Assembly: GCA_012295275.1 (NCBI GenBank)
Contig: CM022678.1
Coordinates: forward strand, 16,246,545 to 16,310,544
DNA from: Chrysomallon squamiferum
Lineage: Eukaryota > Mollusca > Gastropoda > Neomphalida > Peltospiridae
Direction of reading: 5' to 3'
DNA: 64,000 nt
Shown here piece after piece: positions 11,638 through 26,563 of the stretch. Every line of letters starts with the position of its first letter. Within the stretch, counting starts at the first letter, position 1. The notes under the pieces are model-generated. The model ran no database searches and was not told the DNA's origin. It saw only the letters and a list, made by a program, of their open reading frames with translations. The position numbers and the translations under genes were made by a program.

Positions 11638-12430
11638 GAGAAAGTTTAGATTTGTTGGACCAGAAGGAAACATCCAAAAAGAACAAGGAAACATCAACAG
11701 CAGCCGAGAACAGAACAAACAAACAGGACGCAACCAACACGAACCCGGTGACGAATACGAGACAAGTGCCGAAAACAAGAAGGAGCGGATAACGTCTACG
11801 AAACATCGGAACCGACTCGTTACGATCCGATATGCTGGACACTCCCTTGTGTCCTGCAATTGTAAGGAGAATCCATTCTCTTTCCTTCCCCAAAACACTC
11901 TTTCTGCTGGCCTGTCAGAAAGCGTGCCCGTCGTAGACGTGCTTCACAACAGCTTGCTCTGATTAGCACGTTAATTTATTTCACTTCACTTCACTTAGAT
12001 TGCTATTGTTGAATGTTTGTGTCGGTTACCGGCCAGATGTTAAACCTTAGTCACACAAACTTGGTATTACATAATGTGTAGTTATATGTGTATAATTTTT
12101 TGACGTTGTGATGTATATGAACATGTTAAACATTAGTTGTGAATGTATTAGGAAAGTATGGATTGTATAATTGCATGAACGAATAACATATGTTATGTGT
12201 TATGTTATGTGAATTGTTTGATAGGAACCATGTATTAGCAAAATGTGGCAAGATAGATTTGTTTAATTATTTATGACAGTCTAGGGAATGGCATGCGTTA
12301 TATATATTTCTTATTGTAATGTAATGTATTCTGTCTTGTTGTATTTTAAAGTATTGGTTTGATTGTGCCAGGGTTTTAAACATACATTGTGTGTGATGTC
12401 AAATAAAAAGCCATTGTACTGAACCTAAAG
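11638..12430 (+). other. Unassigned, moderately GC-rich stretch ending in a polyadenylation signal
   Basis: A short Lys/Thr-rich open frame (RESLDLLDQKETSKKN and onward, stop near 11790) is followed by non-coding sequence and then AATAAA near 12402. Composition differs from the flanks. It may be a transposon or retrogene fragment or a 3' untranslated region. No homology is recognised. Confidence 0.3.
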
Positions 12431-12489
12431 CTGTTTGTCGTCTTTTTGAAAACAGGTCACAGTCTACATTTCAATGTTTACGAAGCGCT

Positions 12490-12680
12490 GCTATAACCAG
12501 ACGGTAATTAATCACAAAGTATCAAGCAGTATCCACGTTTAATTCAGTAAGTAGATACCTAGATAGAGATCTACATCAATACAATAATCTCTCTGTGAAA
12601 ACCAGTTTGAGTATTTAAACAAAGCATCCCCACTATAACCAGACGGTAATTAATCACACAGTATCATGCAGCATCCAAGT
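12490..12680. repeat. Direct repeat, about 48 bp unit at 142 bp spacing
   Basis: ctataaccagacggtaatta at 12490 recurs at about 12633, and the similarity runs on through the atcaca, gtatca and gcag blocks to atcca. The two copies are nearly identical and lie in otherwise unannotated DNA (12.43-13.1 kb) where I see no gene. Confidence 0.7.
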
Positions 12681-13134
12681 GGCTGTTTACCTTCCTGCTC
12701 CCTGAATCGTGAAGGTTGCACTTGGACTAAATCAAATGGTTTCGGGTCAAGAGTTCGAGTGGGAAAATCACAAGGAGTTACTACAACTGCAGCTCTGATT
12801 GGTGGTTATAGGTGACAGTGACTATTAAATTGTGATCAAAGCAAGCGGTACTACCCGGAAGTGAGGATGATTCGCCGAATGGTAAGATAACTCTAAATAA
12901 TTACATTGCGGAACCGGCCAATTGTTGAGTGAATATTTGGTGTTTGGCTGGCAGTCGGAAGTCTGAACCCTGATATGTAAATGGCAAAGGTCAGATGTTT
13001 TTTACTTGTTAGTCATAAAGACAGCAGCATGAAGCAATGTCTTTACGGTTAAAATTTTAGGCAAAGGTTTCCACAGATCAGATCATTTTTGTTATTACAT
13101 CTCTACGCTTAAGTCTTTATATATGAAAGCAGAA

Positions 13135-13845
13135 ACAAATAATATCTAATACAGATCTTGAAGTATAATGAAAATTAAGTTATTAGAAGAAAGAACTATG
13201 AATGACAGCAACAACAATAAAATTTAAAATAATAACAAGAACAAAATAAAATAAATAAAATAAGTATGTAAAAAAGTGATAATTGAAAGCTTAAAGTGAA
13301 TTATTCAAATTATCTTTTCTTCTATAATTCTAAATAAGCATTTATATCCATACAAATTTATTAAAAATAAAAAAATAGTGTACCTGATAATGACTCGAAA
13401 AATTGATATATTCAAATCTATAACAATAATAATGAAAAAATAATGAAAAAAAGAAAGAAATTTAAAGAAAGAATTTGCTTGTAGAAGTCTGATAAGGTAA
13501 ATATAATTTTTCCCTTTATTTACCAAAAATTAGTAATAATAAAGAACAACAAAAGAAATAAAAAGAAAAGACAAGTAATGTCTAATGTCTCCTATTGTCC
13601 TGCAATATTATTTACACAAAAGCCAAATATTAAACAAACCATTTCACTTCAGATGTTGAATGTTTTACATTTTCACACATACAAAATACAGAGCAGTCTT
13701 CTTCTACATAAAATAGTTATAATCATTCTTAGAACAAGCAACTGTAAACACTTTGCATTGCCAAGAAGAGAAACAGTTAAAACTGAAGGACGTTTGAAAA
13801 AATCAAAAATCAAAATTAAAAAAGAAACTATATTTTAAAGATTAA

Positions 13846-13878
<33 letters not shown>

Positions 13879-13905
13879 CATATATACATACATACATACA
13901 TATAC

Positions 13906-13936
<31 letters not shown>

Positions 13937-14545
13937 AAAACTGAAAACCTGTGCATTAATGAAGGTGTATTACCAAAAAATAACTGAAAGCAAATACCAA
14001 GCTAACAGAATCAATCACTGAATGGTTGAAAATGAATAATGGAGAGAGAATAATGATTCCATTTTACAAAAACAATATCAACTCTTTTTAATGAAAACAA
14101 TATGAAAATTAATGGCATTAGAAAAAAAAATATGAACAAAAAAGTTGTAACTGAAATCATGATATAAAACATGAATATCAAAAATTCGAATTAATATTAT
14201 TTGTTTATCACATTATCTTCAGCATTTAATCAAACGCTGAACGAAAGATAAATGAATAACTATGAATAATGATGAGAAGTATTATTCAGACTAATCACAA
14301 TTTATTTATTTATAAACACTTTGCTGTAATTAACATTAGCCATCTTTTTTAATACCCTGGGTTATTTTAAGTCTTCTTTTTCGTTTTGAAAAATGAATTA
14401 CATGACAGCATTTTGAAGATCTAACAAAAATATTTTCTGTACAAAGCAAAACAAATATACAGCAATTATAATACATAACAATAACAATACACTTAGTTCA
14501 TATGACAAAGAGATCAGTGTTGATTGGATGGCTGCTGAACTATTA
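13135..14545 (+). repeat. Left copy of a long direct repeat (A1)
   Basis: This block matches 22.95-24.49 kb in the same orientation. Shared landmarks include taatgtctaatgtct (13576 and 23570), gaataatggagagagaataa (14033 and 24012) and cacttagttcatatgacaaa (14490 and 24431). Similarity stops at ctgaactatt in both copies. The sequence is AT-rich without convincing coding potential; a TA/ACATAT tract lies at 13845-13935. The DNA at 14546-15120 is not shared and holds no recognisable gene. Confidence 0.75.
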
Positions 14546-15124
14546 ATTTGAGTAATTAAAATTTGCTTCATCCAGCAGCTGTCAAACTCTTTCATTTCAG
14601 GTCTCCATGACTTCATAAAAATTTGACCTGAGAAAACGTTTACCTGAAATTTTAACCGTACAAACTTTATGCTGCTGTGTTTGTGAGTAACAGGTAAAAA
14701 TAATATTAATAAAAATAAATAAAACAAACATATTTGACCTAGGTAATTGTAGAGGTAAACGTAACTTGAGTCTTTAGAAATGTATTTTCCTTTGTTAAAT
14801 ATAAACCCATATCAATATGCCATTGTGCACTTTGCCCCTGGAGATCGACGGACTATTTACACCGGCACACAATAAACTAAATATAACTTGTACTATTTTT
14901 GTTTTTTCTTCTCTTTTCTTGTTGAAAATTGTTGAACTTTGTCAACATTATTTATTCTGAGCATGCATGAACATGCACACACGCACACACGCACACTCAA
15001 GCTCACACACACATATATAATAATAATAATAATAATAACTTTTTTCCTTCTTTTTTGTTTATTTACTTTTTTGATAAAGACATGTCTGTATGTAATTACC
15101 ATCAGCCATGTGTGTGAAAAATAT

Positions 15125-17351
<2,227 letters not shown>

Positions 17352-17576
17352 GTCAGTATGTAATGTTTTTTATCATTCAGATATTTCGTATATAATGGTA
17401 TTTTCTGCTTTACAAGTCCACTCTGTAATGTTAAATTCAACCTTTTTTTCGGGGGTGCAAACGTATCTATTAAAAAACAACAAAAGAACAAAACAAAAAA
17501 CCCCAGGAATATAAACGGTAAATTGACAGCAATTTTTATAAATCAATAACTGAATAAGTCTATCTATCCACTAGAT

Positions 17577-18480
17577 CAGTGGCTCTCAACCTTTTTTTGC
17601 CAATGGCACACCTATGAAAAAATAGCGCACATTTGGCTAAATATATATGAACAATATCTGAATTTTGTAAAATAAAAACGTGGTACATCATAGACGTCAT
17701 ACAACCGTAGATACAGACACATAGAATGACTCAAACTAAATAAAGAAAAACACAGCTATGAACTCACTTCATTGCAGTGTTTCGAATTTCATCAGCCAAA
17801 TAGCTGGCTTCTTTAGTCTGAAATTTGTGCCTTGCTTTTATTCATAATTTCCTCAATGTCTGGTCGAATATGAAACACCCTCATTTCTTCTTCCATTGTA
17901 CGTAATCTCTTGCACTTCTTGTTTTTGATGTTGTTTAATGTTGAGAAGTCTAATTCACATATATAAGAAGTTGAAAATTAAAATAAAATTTCTAAAGCTC
18001 TTTTACATAATATGGGAAACACCTCTGGAACTGAAATCCAAAATGAATCAATGGGCAGAGTCGAATATTTTAATTTTAACCCTCGGTCATTAGAAAGGGT
18101 GGCCAATTCTTCTTCTTCCTGTAACTCTAGTTCAGTGTTGGAAAAATGATTTATGAAAGGATCTCTAATCCAATCATACTTTTCTGTCTTTAATGACGGA
18201 AAGTAATTGTTGATGCTTTCGACCAGGGCTGTCAGATGAGTAAACACAATAGAGATAATTTGTCTAACGCAGGTAGAACGCAATAAAGGGAACATATCAA
18301 GATTGACAGTGATTGCACTTTTTTTTTCCAAATCACAATTTTCTTTTTGAGGGCAACTAACTTGTCTGCTGAAGTGAGAATATTTTCGTTTTTACCTTGC
18401 ATGCTACAGTTTGTTTTATTTTGGGATCATGTGGTTTTTCCCTTTTTTTTAGTGTGCCACTCAAAATTTCGCGGCACACT
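17577..18480 (-). mobile_element. Internally deleted hAT-family DNA transposon relic
   Basis: The plus-strand left edge reads cagtggctctcaaccttttt, a typical hAT terminal repeat. Near 18.45 kb lies the matching gtgccac/gcggcacact region of the other end. Inside, the minus strand encodes the C-terminal part of a ZBED5/FAM200-type transposase: TVNLDMFPLLRSTCVRQIIS, NNYFPSLKTEKYDWIRDPF and PIDSFWISV. After one stop come FSTSYICELDFSTLNNIKNK and TMEEEMRVFHIRPDIEEI (the dimerisation region). The N-terminal BED finger and most of the catalytic core are missing, so it is inactive. Target-site duplications are not clear. Confidence 0.75.
17978..18331 (-). pseudogene. hAT transposase C-terminal fragment (ZBED5/FAM200-like)
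   Basis: A 117-residue open frame. Its YDWIRDPF motif and FWISVPEVFPILCKRALEIL match the region before the hAT dimerisation domain. One stop separates it from the dimerisation stretch at 17.8-17.98 kb. The family is well known for giving rise to domesticated host genes, but the truncation and stops here favour a dead copy. Confidence 0.75.
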
Positions 18481-19072
18481 TAGGAAGATCTTATGGCACT
18501 TGGGATTAGTTTTGGGATTAGTTTTGGTATTTCCCTTACGAGAAATACTTCATTCCAGATCGTTAGACTGGTGCCTACCGTTTTTAAAGATCTAGAGTCG
18601 ACTTCAAAATATATTTCTTTTGAATTTTGGTTATTGTTGATTTTCATGGTGTTGTCAGTAATGTTAATGTGTGGTTTCTATGAGATTTTTTTTTTTTTTT
18701 CGATATCTGTGCGGGTTTTTGTTTGTTTTTTTTGTTTTTCTTTTGATGTGCCTCTATGGTAGCGCGGCGTTGATTCTGTTTGTGTTCTTTTTTTCCTCCT
18801 TACGGTTTCCCAGATACTGTTTGTCGCTATCGTTCTCAGCTTCTGTGTCGGAGTCGCGTAGGTATGCAAGTATGTGAAGGTTTCTGTTAATGATTTTTTG
18901 CTCAGCTGTTTTGTCGGAGTCAGAGTGTTTTCTCGTTTTTCTTTTGTCGCCTATTGTTTTTGTTTATTTCCTCTGAATTCGGGCTTTGCTCCATTGGCCG
19001 TTTCGAAACTCTAGTTTCCATTTCTGAATCGTCAGAAACGGCGTTGTTTGTGTTGGTGAGTATATTTGCCAT
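18481..19072 (-). pseudogene. LINE ORF1-like fragment
   Basis: On the minus strand an ATG at 19070-19072 opens MANILTNTNNAVSDDSEMET, rich in Asn, Lys and acidic residues. A frame change leads to HSDSDKTAEQKIINRNLH, and further on to SKEIYFEVDSRSLKTVGTSL and LTIWNEVFLV. Polar, low-complexity N-terminus and GC content like that of LINEs fit an ORF1/gag. The fragment is cut by the hAT relic at 18.48 kb. Two or more frame changes show decay. The class is inferred from style, not from a diagnostic zinc knuckle. Confidence 0.4.
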
Positions 19073-19226
19073 TATGTTAGTTATTTAAGACAGGGGAAAA
19101 TAAATACAGAGAGAATGTGTTGAAAAAAAAAACGGAGAAAAGAACAAACCGCAAATATAAGTAAAATAGTAAGGATGACAATAAAACAAATAGATAAAAA
19201 TAATAGAAATAAGAATATAAATCTCA

Positions 19227-19272
<46 letters not shown>

Positions 19273-19557
19273 AATAAAATAAAATAAAATAAAAATAATA
19301 AACAAAGTAAATGGGACTATAGCTTTTTGTGTGAGCATTCCAATCAGAGGACAACAATCACAACTTATGTTCCGAGTTAACATCATCTCGGAGTCGAGCT
19401 CTGTCGTTATTTACCAAATGCCAGCCTTTTTATAACAACGCCACGGAGTTGAAAAATTAGCGGAAACAATAAAAAGAGCGGATCTGACTGAAGTAACAAA
19501 TTTGGTTATGAAATCTGAATTCCGTGACAATGTGTGTATGTGTTTGTTTCTCGTATA

Positions 19558-19596
<39 letters not shown>

Positions 19597-20030
19597 ATAT
19601 ACACATACACATACACACACATACATATATGTTTGTTAAGAGTTTATTTCTTGTTTTGGTAAATCGGATTAAAAGTAAAAAAGTTGTTTTGGTAATGTCT
19701 ATATTTATCAAAGGACATGACATTTTTAAACGCTCGAGTATCCTCCACACATATCTGGGTCAAATCTGAGTTACATGTATTTAAATTCACTTTTATTTAT
19801 TTTTATTTTTTATTTTTTTTTTTACATTTTATTCACAAGAGAAGCACAAATAAATATGAACAAAAAACGTATATCTAAAAGCAACTTAAATATCAAAATT
19901 TATAATAAATATGAACTTTCTTTAATAATAATATTTTTAGAAATTAATCAAAGACTAATGAATGCTAAATGAATAACTATGAATAATAGCATGACGTCTC
20001 TCATACACATGCGCAAACATACACAAATAC
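19073..20030. other. Spacer with microsatellites and a rearranged arm fragment
   Basis: It contains an AT tract (19229-19269), a TATC tract (19558-19600) and, at 19850-20015, a reverse-complement copy of 16.64-16.75 kb (shared pieces: gagagacgtc, ttattattcatagttattca, and tttgattaatttct). This copy lies out of order relative to the main arms. No gene is seen. Confidence 0.55.
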
Positions 20031-20059
20031 AAAAACTGGCGTATATGTTCACCGGTCAA

Positions 20060-20079
<20 letters not shown>

Positions 20080-20091
<12 letters not shown>

Positions 20092-22930
20092 ACACACACG
20101 TGCACATAGCAGTTCTAAATTGCGTACTGAAAATTATAGATAAATCGAGTTTATTTATACCTGAAAAGATTAGACGTTAATTAATAAATAAATCAAGTTA
20201 GTATTATTGTGTTAAAAAATTTAAAGTTTATTAATAAAACAAACAAACATTAGCTTTTAAAAGTTTATTCAGTAATTAATAAAACAAGCAAAGAATTTTA
20301 ATTATTAATATTATTGTTAATATTACTTTCAGTATTAATCTTAATATTTACTAACTGACAACATTATTATTAAAGCAGTCAAACATTATCATTTAAAAGT
20401 TAATTCATTAATAAATCATTCAGTATTACCATATCTTTTTTCTTTTTTTCTGTCAATATTAATATTAAAATTTAATAATTGACATTATTAATGAAACCGT
20501 CAAACATTATCATTTAAAAGTTAATTCATTAAAGATACTTTTAAGCTTGTAAATAGCATTTTTAATATTAAAACTGATTAATAATTAGCAACACTTGACT
20601 AGTTGATAAAATTTTAATAACTAAGCGAAGTCTTTATATATAATTATTATGACAGAAGCTGCTTTTATAAGATGTATGACGTCTTAAAGTTTTGATCTCC
20701 AAGTTGTTTATATTCTGAAGTTATTTAGGTTTATATTCCGCCTCTGGAAGATGCGGGGGTGCTGGTCGGGGTGGGAATGGGTTATTTGGTGTGCTTGGTA
20801 CTGGAACTGAAGGAGGTTTGAACGGTCGTGTACCGACAATGGGAAGATCAACTAAAAAATAAAAATTAATTAATTAATTAATTAGGTTTTTAAAAGAATA
20901 CATTTTAAGCTAAAGGCATTCATTACGTTTCGTTTAAAAATTATTTTGTCGATAGATACATCAATGTCAAAAATCGGAAATTACGAATAAGGAAGACGGA
21001 AGTAGAAAAACGAAATTAAAAAAATAAATTAAAAATTAATCGAAAAGAAAAGAAAGCTGATGAACTGGAAAAATGAATTCATTTAAAATAAAAATAATTT
21101 AAATGACATATTTATTTATATAATTATTTTGCTCCATAGAAAATTGCACTTGCGTTAATCTCTCACATGAAGAAATACAACAGCCTCTGTGAAAACTTGG
21201 AAACATCAACTTTCTTGTAATAATTAGAAAATTAAATAATAAATAAATAAAAATAATATAGTAGCAGTATAAAAAAGAGAGTGCCTTAAAACGAATTTTA
21301 ATATCAGTAATAATTTCTTGAAGATATGACAGTGAAAATCTTTTATTCTGTTATTTGTTTTATAATTTTGCTTTTGAGCTAATTCTGGGGAATGTATCTA
21401 GGGAACAAGACTAACAACGTCAGGCTGGTATTATTTTATCATCAATTTTTTAAACTATTTTGAATCGGTTACGTAACCACTTATGTGGATATTTAATTGC
21501 TATTATTTCATTGTGCCGTAATAATTTATGCACCTTTTGTTTATTAAATTGCTTGTTGTGTTGGTAAATCGGATTTAAAGCCTGTTTCTATTAACACTGA
21601 CGTTGGTTAACCAATATTTAATGTTTATTGTTTATATTGAATATAAATTTTTTCTTTATGACAGTTCCGGATAATAAATTGTCTGTTTCTATTAATTGTT
21701 ACTTTAACAATTTTTTAAGTAATGTTTATTTATCTTAAATTTATCTTATGTTTAATGTGTAATGAGTGTTTCATTATGTTTATTGCTTACATAAACTTTT
21801 TTTCTATCACAATAGCTTTATTTTTCATAAAAGATACTTTTGTAAAACCCAGTAACTGAGTAAGTAAAAATTCTAAAACAAAACGTTTGAGAACTAAGCA
21901 AGAAGAAAAAATGAATTTCTTTATTTGACTAAATACTAATTTGACTAATACTACAAAAATAAATGAATTTTAATATTATGTGCTTTCTTTTTTTTTCCAT
22001 AAAAGTGACGTAAAACCATATACAATAATTTCACGTTTTAGTTCTGCCCGCTTGAACTTTTTAATGGCGACTTCGCCAAGTTTCAAGTATCTTCAGACTA
22101 TCCTCTATTCAAGCAGGACGTAGATTAAAAATGAATATTTCTCCAGATCGAAATTACTTTAAAACCTACCTTTAGGTTTTCCCGTTGGTAACATTTTGAA
22201 ATTTTCTTCAGTCAAAATATGAATAATTGGTTTATTCGAAAGAATTATTCAGTGAATACTCGGTGTTTGAAAGTTTATACTCGGATATGTAAATGACTCA
22301 GACACAAAATGGCCCTTAAGGCTAAAAATACTTGTTTATATATTTAGCATGCTGACAGAATATGTCCTTGAACATTTTAGTTTCGTACATAAATTCTGCA
22401 TACGAAACAAAGAGAAAAGGAAATGTTTTATTTATTATTTACATCAGTGAGTGTGTGTGCGTGTGTTGGCGGGAGTAACCGTTCAACTGAGAACCTCACC
22501 CCATTTAAACATGACTTTTCAATAATTATTACTAAAAGATAGTATTAAATCCTAAAGCTTTGTAAACAGTGAAAGGCGAGATATAATAATAAATAAATAC
22601 GCCGGAATACAAACTGATACTCAGTTCAAAGCAGAAACTATCAAATCTTTTACACTATCGACCTGTTAATGGAATCCTGTTAAAATAAAATAATATATTT
22701 CTTTATTTAATGGTAAATATACTTATAACCTGGAATTTTTTTTTTTTTTAAATCAAAAATTAAAAAAATATAAAATAAAACAAAACATAGTACTAATTAG
22801 ACATTTCCAGTACAGTAGATACCATAATACATCCTGGTGTTTATTGACCCCTTTTGACCTTTGTACAGTTAGTTACCCAGCCCTTAGATAGTCCCATCAA
22901 CTCCTTTGCCAAACCCCTTTATCTAAAAAA
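20080..22930 (-). repeat. Right arm of the long inverted repeat (B2)
   Basis: Reverse-complement partner of 15.13-17.25 kb, carrying the second proline-rich ORF. It is longer than B1 mainly because of about 0.7 kb of unshared AT-rich DNA between about 21.34 and 22.04 kb, where I see no gene or terminal repeats. Divergence between arms is visible throughout, so the duplication is old. Confidence 0.75.
20721..22194 (-). CDS. Small proline-rich peptide gene, copy 2 (two exons)
   Basis: Exon 22170-22194 (25 nt; MLPTGKPK) ends at gtaggt in phase 1. The exon at 20721-20851 follows ttttttag and encodes VDLPIVGTRPFKPPSVPVPS, then NNPFPPRPAPPHLPEAEYKP, one Lys and a stop. The product is about 52 residues and roughly one-third proline. 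It mirrors copy 1 at 15.9-16.5 kb, so the two are convergent (tail to tail). RPxKPP and PPRPAPP motifs recall proline-rich antimicrobial peptides and SH3 ligands, but no signal peptide or precursor region is visible. Coding conservation across the arms is the main evidence, and expression is unproven. Confidence 0.45.
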
Positions 22931-22949
22931 TACTTTTGATATATATAGA

Positions 22950-23771
22950 TAATAATGATCATTTATGATACAGATCAGGAAGTACAATGAAAATAATCAT
23001 ATTAGAAAAAACAAACATGACAACAACAACAACAAAAAGAAGGAGAAAAAAAGAAGTGGTAAATGAAGCTTAAAATAAATGTCAAATAACAAAAATTCTA
23101 ATTATTATAATTATGTTTTCTTCTATAACTCTACAAAGGTATTTTGTTTATCCAAACAAATGACAAAATAATGACTAAATAAGGAAAAACAGATCTAGTG
23201 AAATCTGTAACAATAATAATAATAATTATAAAAAAATAAAAAATATAAAATTAAGAAATTAAAGAAAGAATTTGCCTATTGAAGTCTAATAAGGTAAACA
23301 TAATTTATTCCTTTATTTACTGTTTAATTTTCTTTTTTAATCTTTTTGTTAAAGCGTATTCATTCAAAAATTTAAAATAACAAATAATAATAATAATAAA
23401 TAACATCGTAATCTTAAATATATATAAATGAAGCATCAAATTTCAAAAAGATTTAGACAGATAAAACATAAAAAGGGACATAATTTATCTGAATTTACTT
23501 ATTTATCCTTATTTTTTTTTATGTTTGAAATGTAAGAGGGATGTTAGTTATTTATGAATGAAAAGACATGTAATGTCTAATGTCTTCTACTGTCCTGCAA
23601 TATTATTTAAGCTTATTATCATTAAATATTCCATTTCACTTCAATAAAATGTTTAACATCTTCACATATACAAAATATAGAGCAGGCTTTTCTACATGAC
23701 ATAGTTATAATCATTCTTAGAACAAAAATAAAAATTTAAAACTGAAAGACATTTGGAAAAAAACCCCACAA

Positions 23772-23813
<42 letters not shown>

Positions 23814-24486
23814 GAAAAACTATATTTTAATGCTTAATATATATATATATATATTTGAATGATCTTCAACAATCCCATGCAGTGAATAATAGCTTAATTT
23901 ATTTTCTTCAATAAATATGAAAAGCCTGAGCATAAATAACTGAAGGTGTATTAGCCAAAAAAATAATAATTAAAAGAAAAATAACAAGGTAATCATTGAA
24001 TAGTTGAAAATGAATAATGGAGAGAGAATAATGATTCCATTTTACAACAACAATATCAACAATCCTTTAAATGAAAATAATATGAAAATTAATGGCATTA
24101 GAAAAAATATATATGAACAAAAAAGTTGTAACTGAAATCATAATATGAAACATGAATATCAAAAATTCTAATAAATGTTAATTTTTTTTTTTACATTATT
24201 TTCAGCATTTAATCAAATATTGAATGAAAGATAAATGAATAACTGTGAATAAGTATTATTCAGAATAAAAACATTTTATTTATAAATACTTTGCTGTAAT
24301 TAACATTAGCCCTAATTTTTTGTTTTGTTGTCTTCTTTTGTGTTTGAAAGCATTTACAAGATCTGATAAAAAATATTTTCTATACAAAGCAAAACAAATA
24401 TACAGCAATTATAATACATAATAATAACAATACACTTAGTTCATATGACAAAGAGATCAGTGTAGATAGGATGGATGCTGAACTAT
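22950..24486 (+). repeat. Right copy of the long direct repeat (A2)
   Basis: Same orientation as A1 (13.1-14.5 kb), although it directly abuts the inverted arm B2. It contains an AAT tract (23777-23812). No coding region is supportable. Confidence 0.75.
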
Positions 24487-26494
24487 TTTCTGAGCACTTT
24501 GTAATATCAAGCAACAAGCACATCAATAGGGCAGTATCTCATAAAATACATCTTACTACACAACTACATGAATATTCATTAAGACTTCGAATATTCATTA
24601 ACTTTGTCTCAGTATGCTCATTTTCACTGTAAGAACATTCATAACAAGAAACAGAAAATTATCAACTAAATTATAATAAAGAATTAATTTGAAAATTGAA
24701 AGTTTTAAACAAATATTAATAAAACTTCTTTAGTCTTGATTATTTATTAATATTTAAAAAGACGACAATTTAAAAATGATTGTAAATTAATATTATTTCT
24801 TGTTAACTTTCCTTAATATTCATTAGGCAAATTCTTATATAATTAATTAATAATATCTAGCCAGTTTAAAATTAAAAACAAAAGGTAGTTTTGTATATTT
24901 CTGCTCAGTAATTCAGTTCTTCTAATAACTATGAATGTTCATTTACATCAGTCATACACGTTTCCTTTTGTAATCTACATGAACTAAAGTCTCTTAATGT
25001 TATCTGGATTTCATGGACACTAAAAAGGTTTATGGTTTTACACAACCCAAAATTTATTAATATATTTTTATTAGTTTTTAAGTACAGCAAAAATTAATAA
25101 AGTCATTTTTATTTTTACCTGCAGTGAAATCATTTGTGATTTGTTTATTTTATTATTATTATTGTTGTTGTTGTTGCTGTTGTTGTTGTTGTAATGTTCC
25201 TTTTAGACGTTACATAAAATAATCTAGTTTTTATTTCAAAAATATTAAAATGTTCTCAAAGCCCTTTTCATATATTCATAAAAGCTATTAATACTTTCTG
25301 AACTTGGTGCTCTAGAAGTTCCTATTTTTAATAATTTCTATTGCATATACAGTAAAAGTTATTAATTTAGCTGCACTAAAAATTCATTATTCTTTTTTAT
25401 TTATATATGTAAAATTGTTTTAAAGTATAAATCCATATTTTCTTTTATCATTTGTATAATTAAAAGTTCTCAGCATAATTTTATTTTATTATAAATGCAT
25501 TCAAAAAGGTACATCTTCTCATACATTTTTATGCATATATTAGAAGTTCTTAATGCAGTTTTTATTATTTTATACCTGTTACACTTTATACATACTAAAC
25601 AATATTTACATCCTGTTTTACCTAAACAAAAAATTTCATATCTTTTCACCAACACAAAAGGTTCATCATGTCTGTACTGAAAAATACTATACAATACATT
25701 CATTCTGCACTGCAGCCAATGACATAAACTAGACATGAAACATATTCTTATAAACAGCCATCGTCTGAGAGGTCGAATTCAGCTCTTTTTTATACATAAC
25801 AAATATAAAGATACTGAAGATATCATTTTAGAAAAGTGTTACCCTTCCATCAAAATGCAAGACTCTCTTCAAATTATTATTTTCCATTCAGAATTATTTT
25901 CCATTTGTTATCATTCTTTCACATAATTTATATTTTCAAGCGTATGACAATCACGATTAAATATTAACAAATGTATTTAGAGCAGTCTTGGTCTAAGTGC
26001 ACAAAATCGCCTGGGGATGAGCCATATCTCATATGGCCCGCTTCTTGAAAAGGATTGCCCATGCCTGATTTAGAGAAACTTAAAATTTGTTTTAATTACC
26101 TTGACAACCAACGAATTGTTTCTTTCGCAATACTTAGGGAAACTATATATTTTAGTAAATATTTCCATTTATTTAATCCAGTTATTATAATTAGATAAAA
26201 CAGCGGTGTTTAAATGACAAAACGTTCTTATCTGAGATGTCTAACATCGAGTTCGCTAGATTTTTTTTATTAAGAATCTAGTGTTAAACAACATTCCTTC
26301 AGTCCTTTGCTTGGCATGCGTTTCGTTACAAAGTTCATTTCTACTTTTGTAACAACTAGATCACCCCACGTTTGAGCTTCCAGTCATGTTTGCCTGAATT
26401 CGTGACGCATGCGAATCTCATGAATTGAAAAATAGTTTATCAGTGTTGTTTGTTGCTGGTTAGCATCGCCTAGCGTTGATTTGAATTCAGTTTA
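24487..26494. other. AT-rich intergenic DNA and upstream region of NPC1
   Basis: No gene is supported. Near 26.0-26.1 kb the sequence gatgagccatatctcatatg followed by aaggattgcccatgcctg looks like the end of a non-autonomous DNA transposon. The last 150 bases before the NPC1 start are less AT-rich, contain gtgacgcatgcgaatctcat and probably hold the promoter and 5' untranslated region. Confidence 0.35.
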
Positions 26495-26563
26495 ATGACT
26501 ATGTCTCGCTGGCGATCCAGGATTTCTATTTTTCTCTTGCTTATTTATGGAATAATTTCCATG
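26495..26563 (+). CDS. NPC1: NPC1 exon 1: signal peptide
   Basis: [20 protein letters not shown] is a basic start plus hydrophobic core, ending in ISM at gtaagt, phase 0. The first ATG is taken as the start; a second in-frame ATG two codons on is equally possible. Intron 1 (about 2 kb) holds a tRNA-like SINE fragment and an A-run at 27672-27692. Confidence 0.85.

Noticed and set aside
12690-12790. tRNA-like B box (gagttcgagtggg)
   Set aside because: No A box at a proper distance and no cloverleaf could be drawn.
14398-14727. Minus-strand ORF of 109 residues with a hydrophobic stretch, partly shared with 24.35-24.49 kb
   Set aside because: Only the repeat-derived half is conserved, and the second copy has a stop. 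This is DNA-level repeat similarity without evidence of coding.
25470-25926. Two back-to-back small ORFs upstream of NPC1
   Set aside because: Low-complexity composition, no splice context and no recognisable motif.
26000-26070. Possible hAT-type terminal sequence near gattgcccatgcctg
   Set aside because: The opposite terminus and a target-site duplication could not be found, so it is mentioned only as a possibility.
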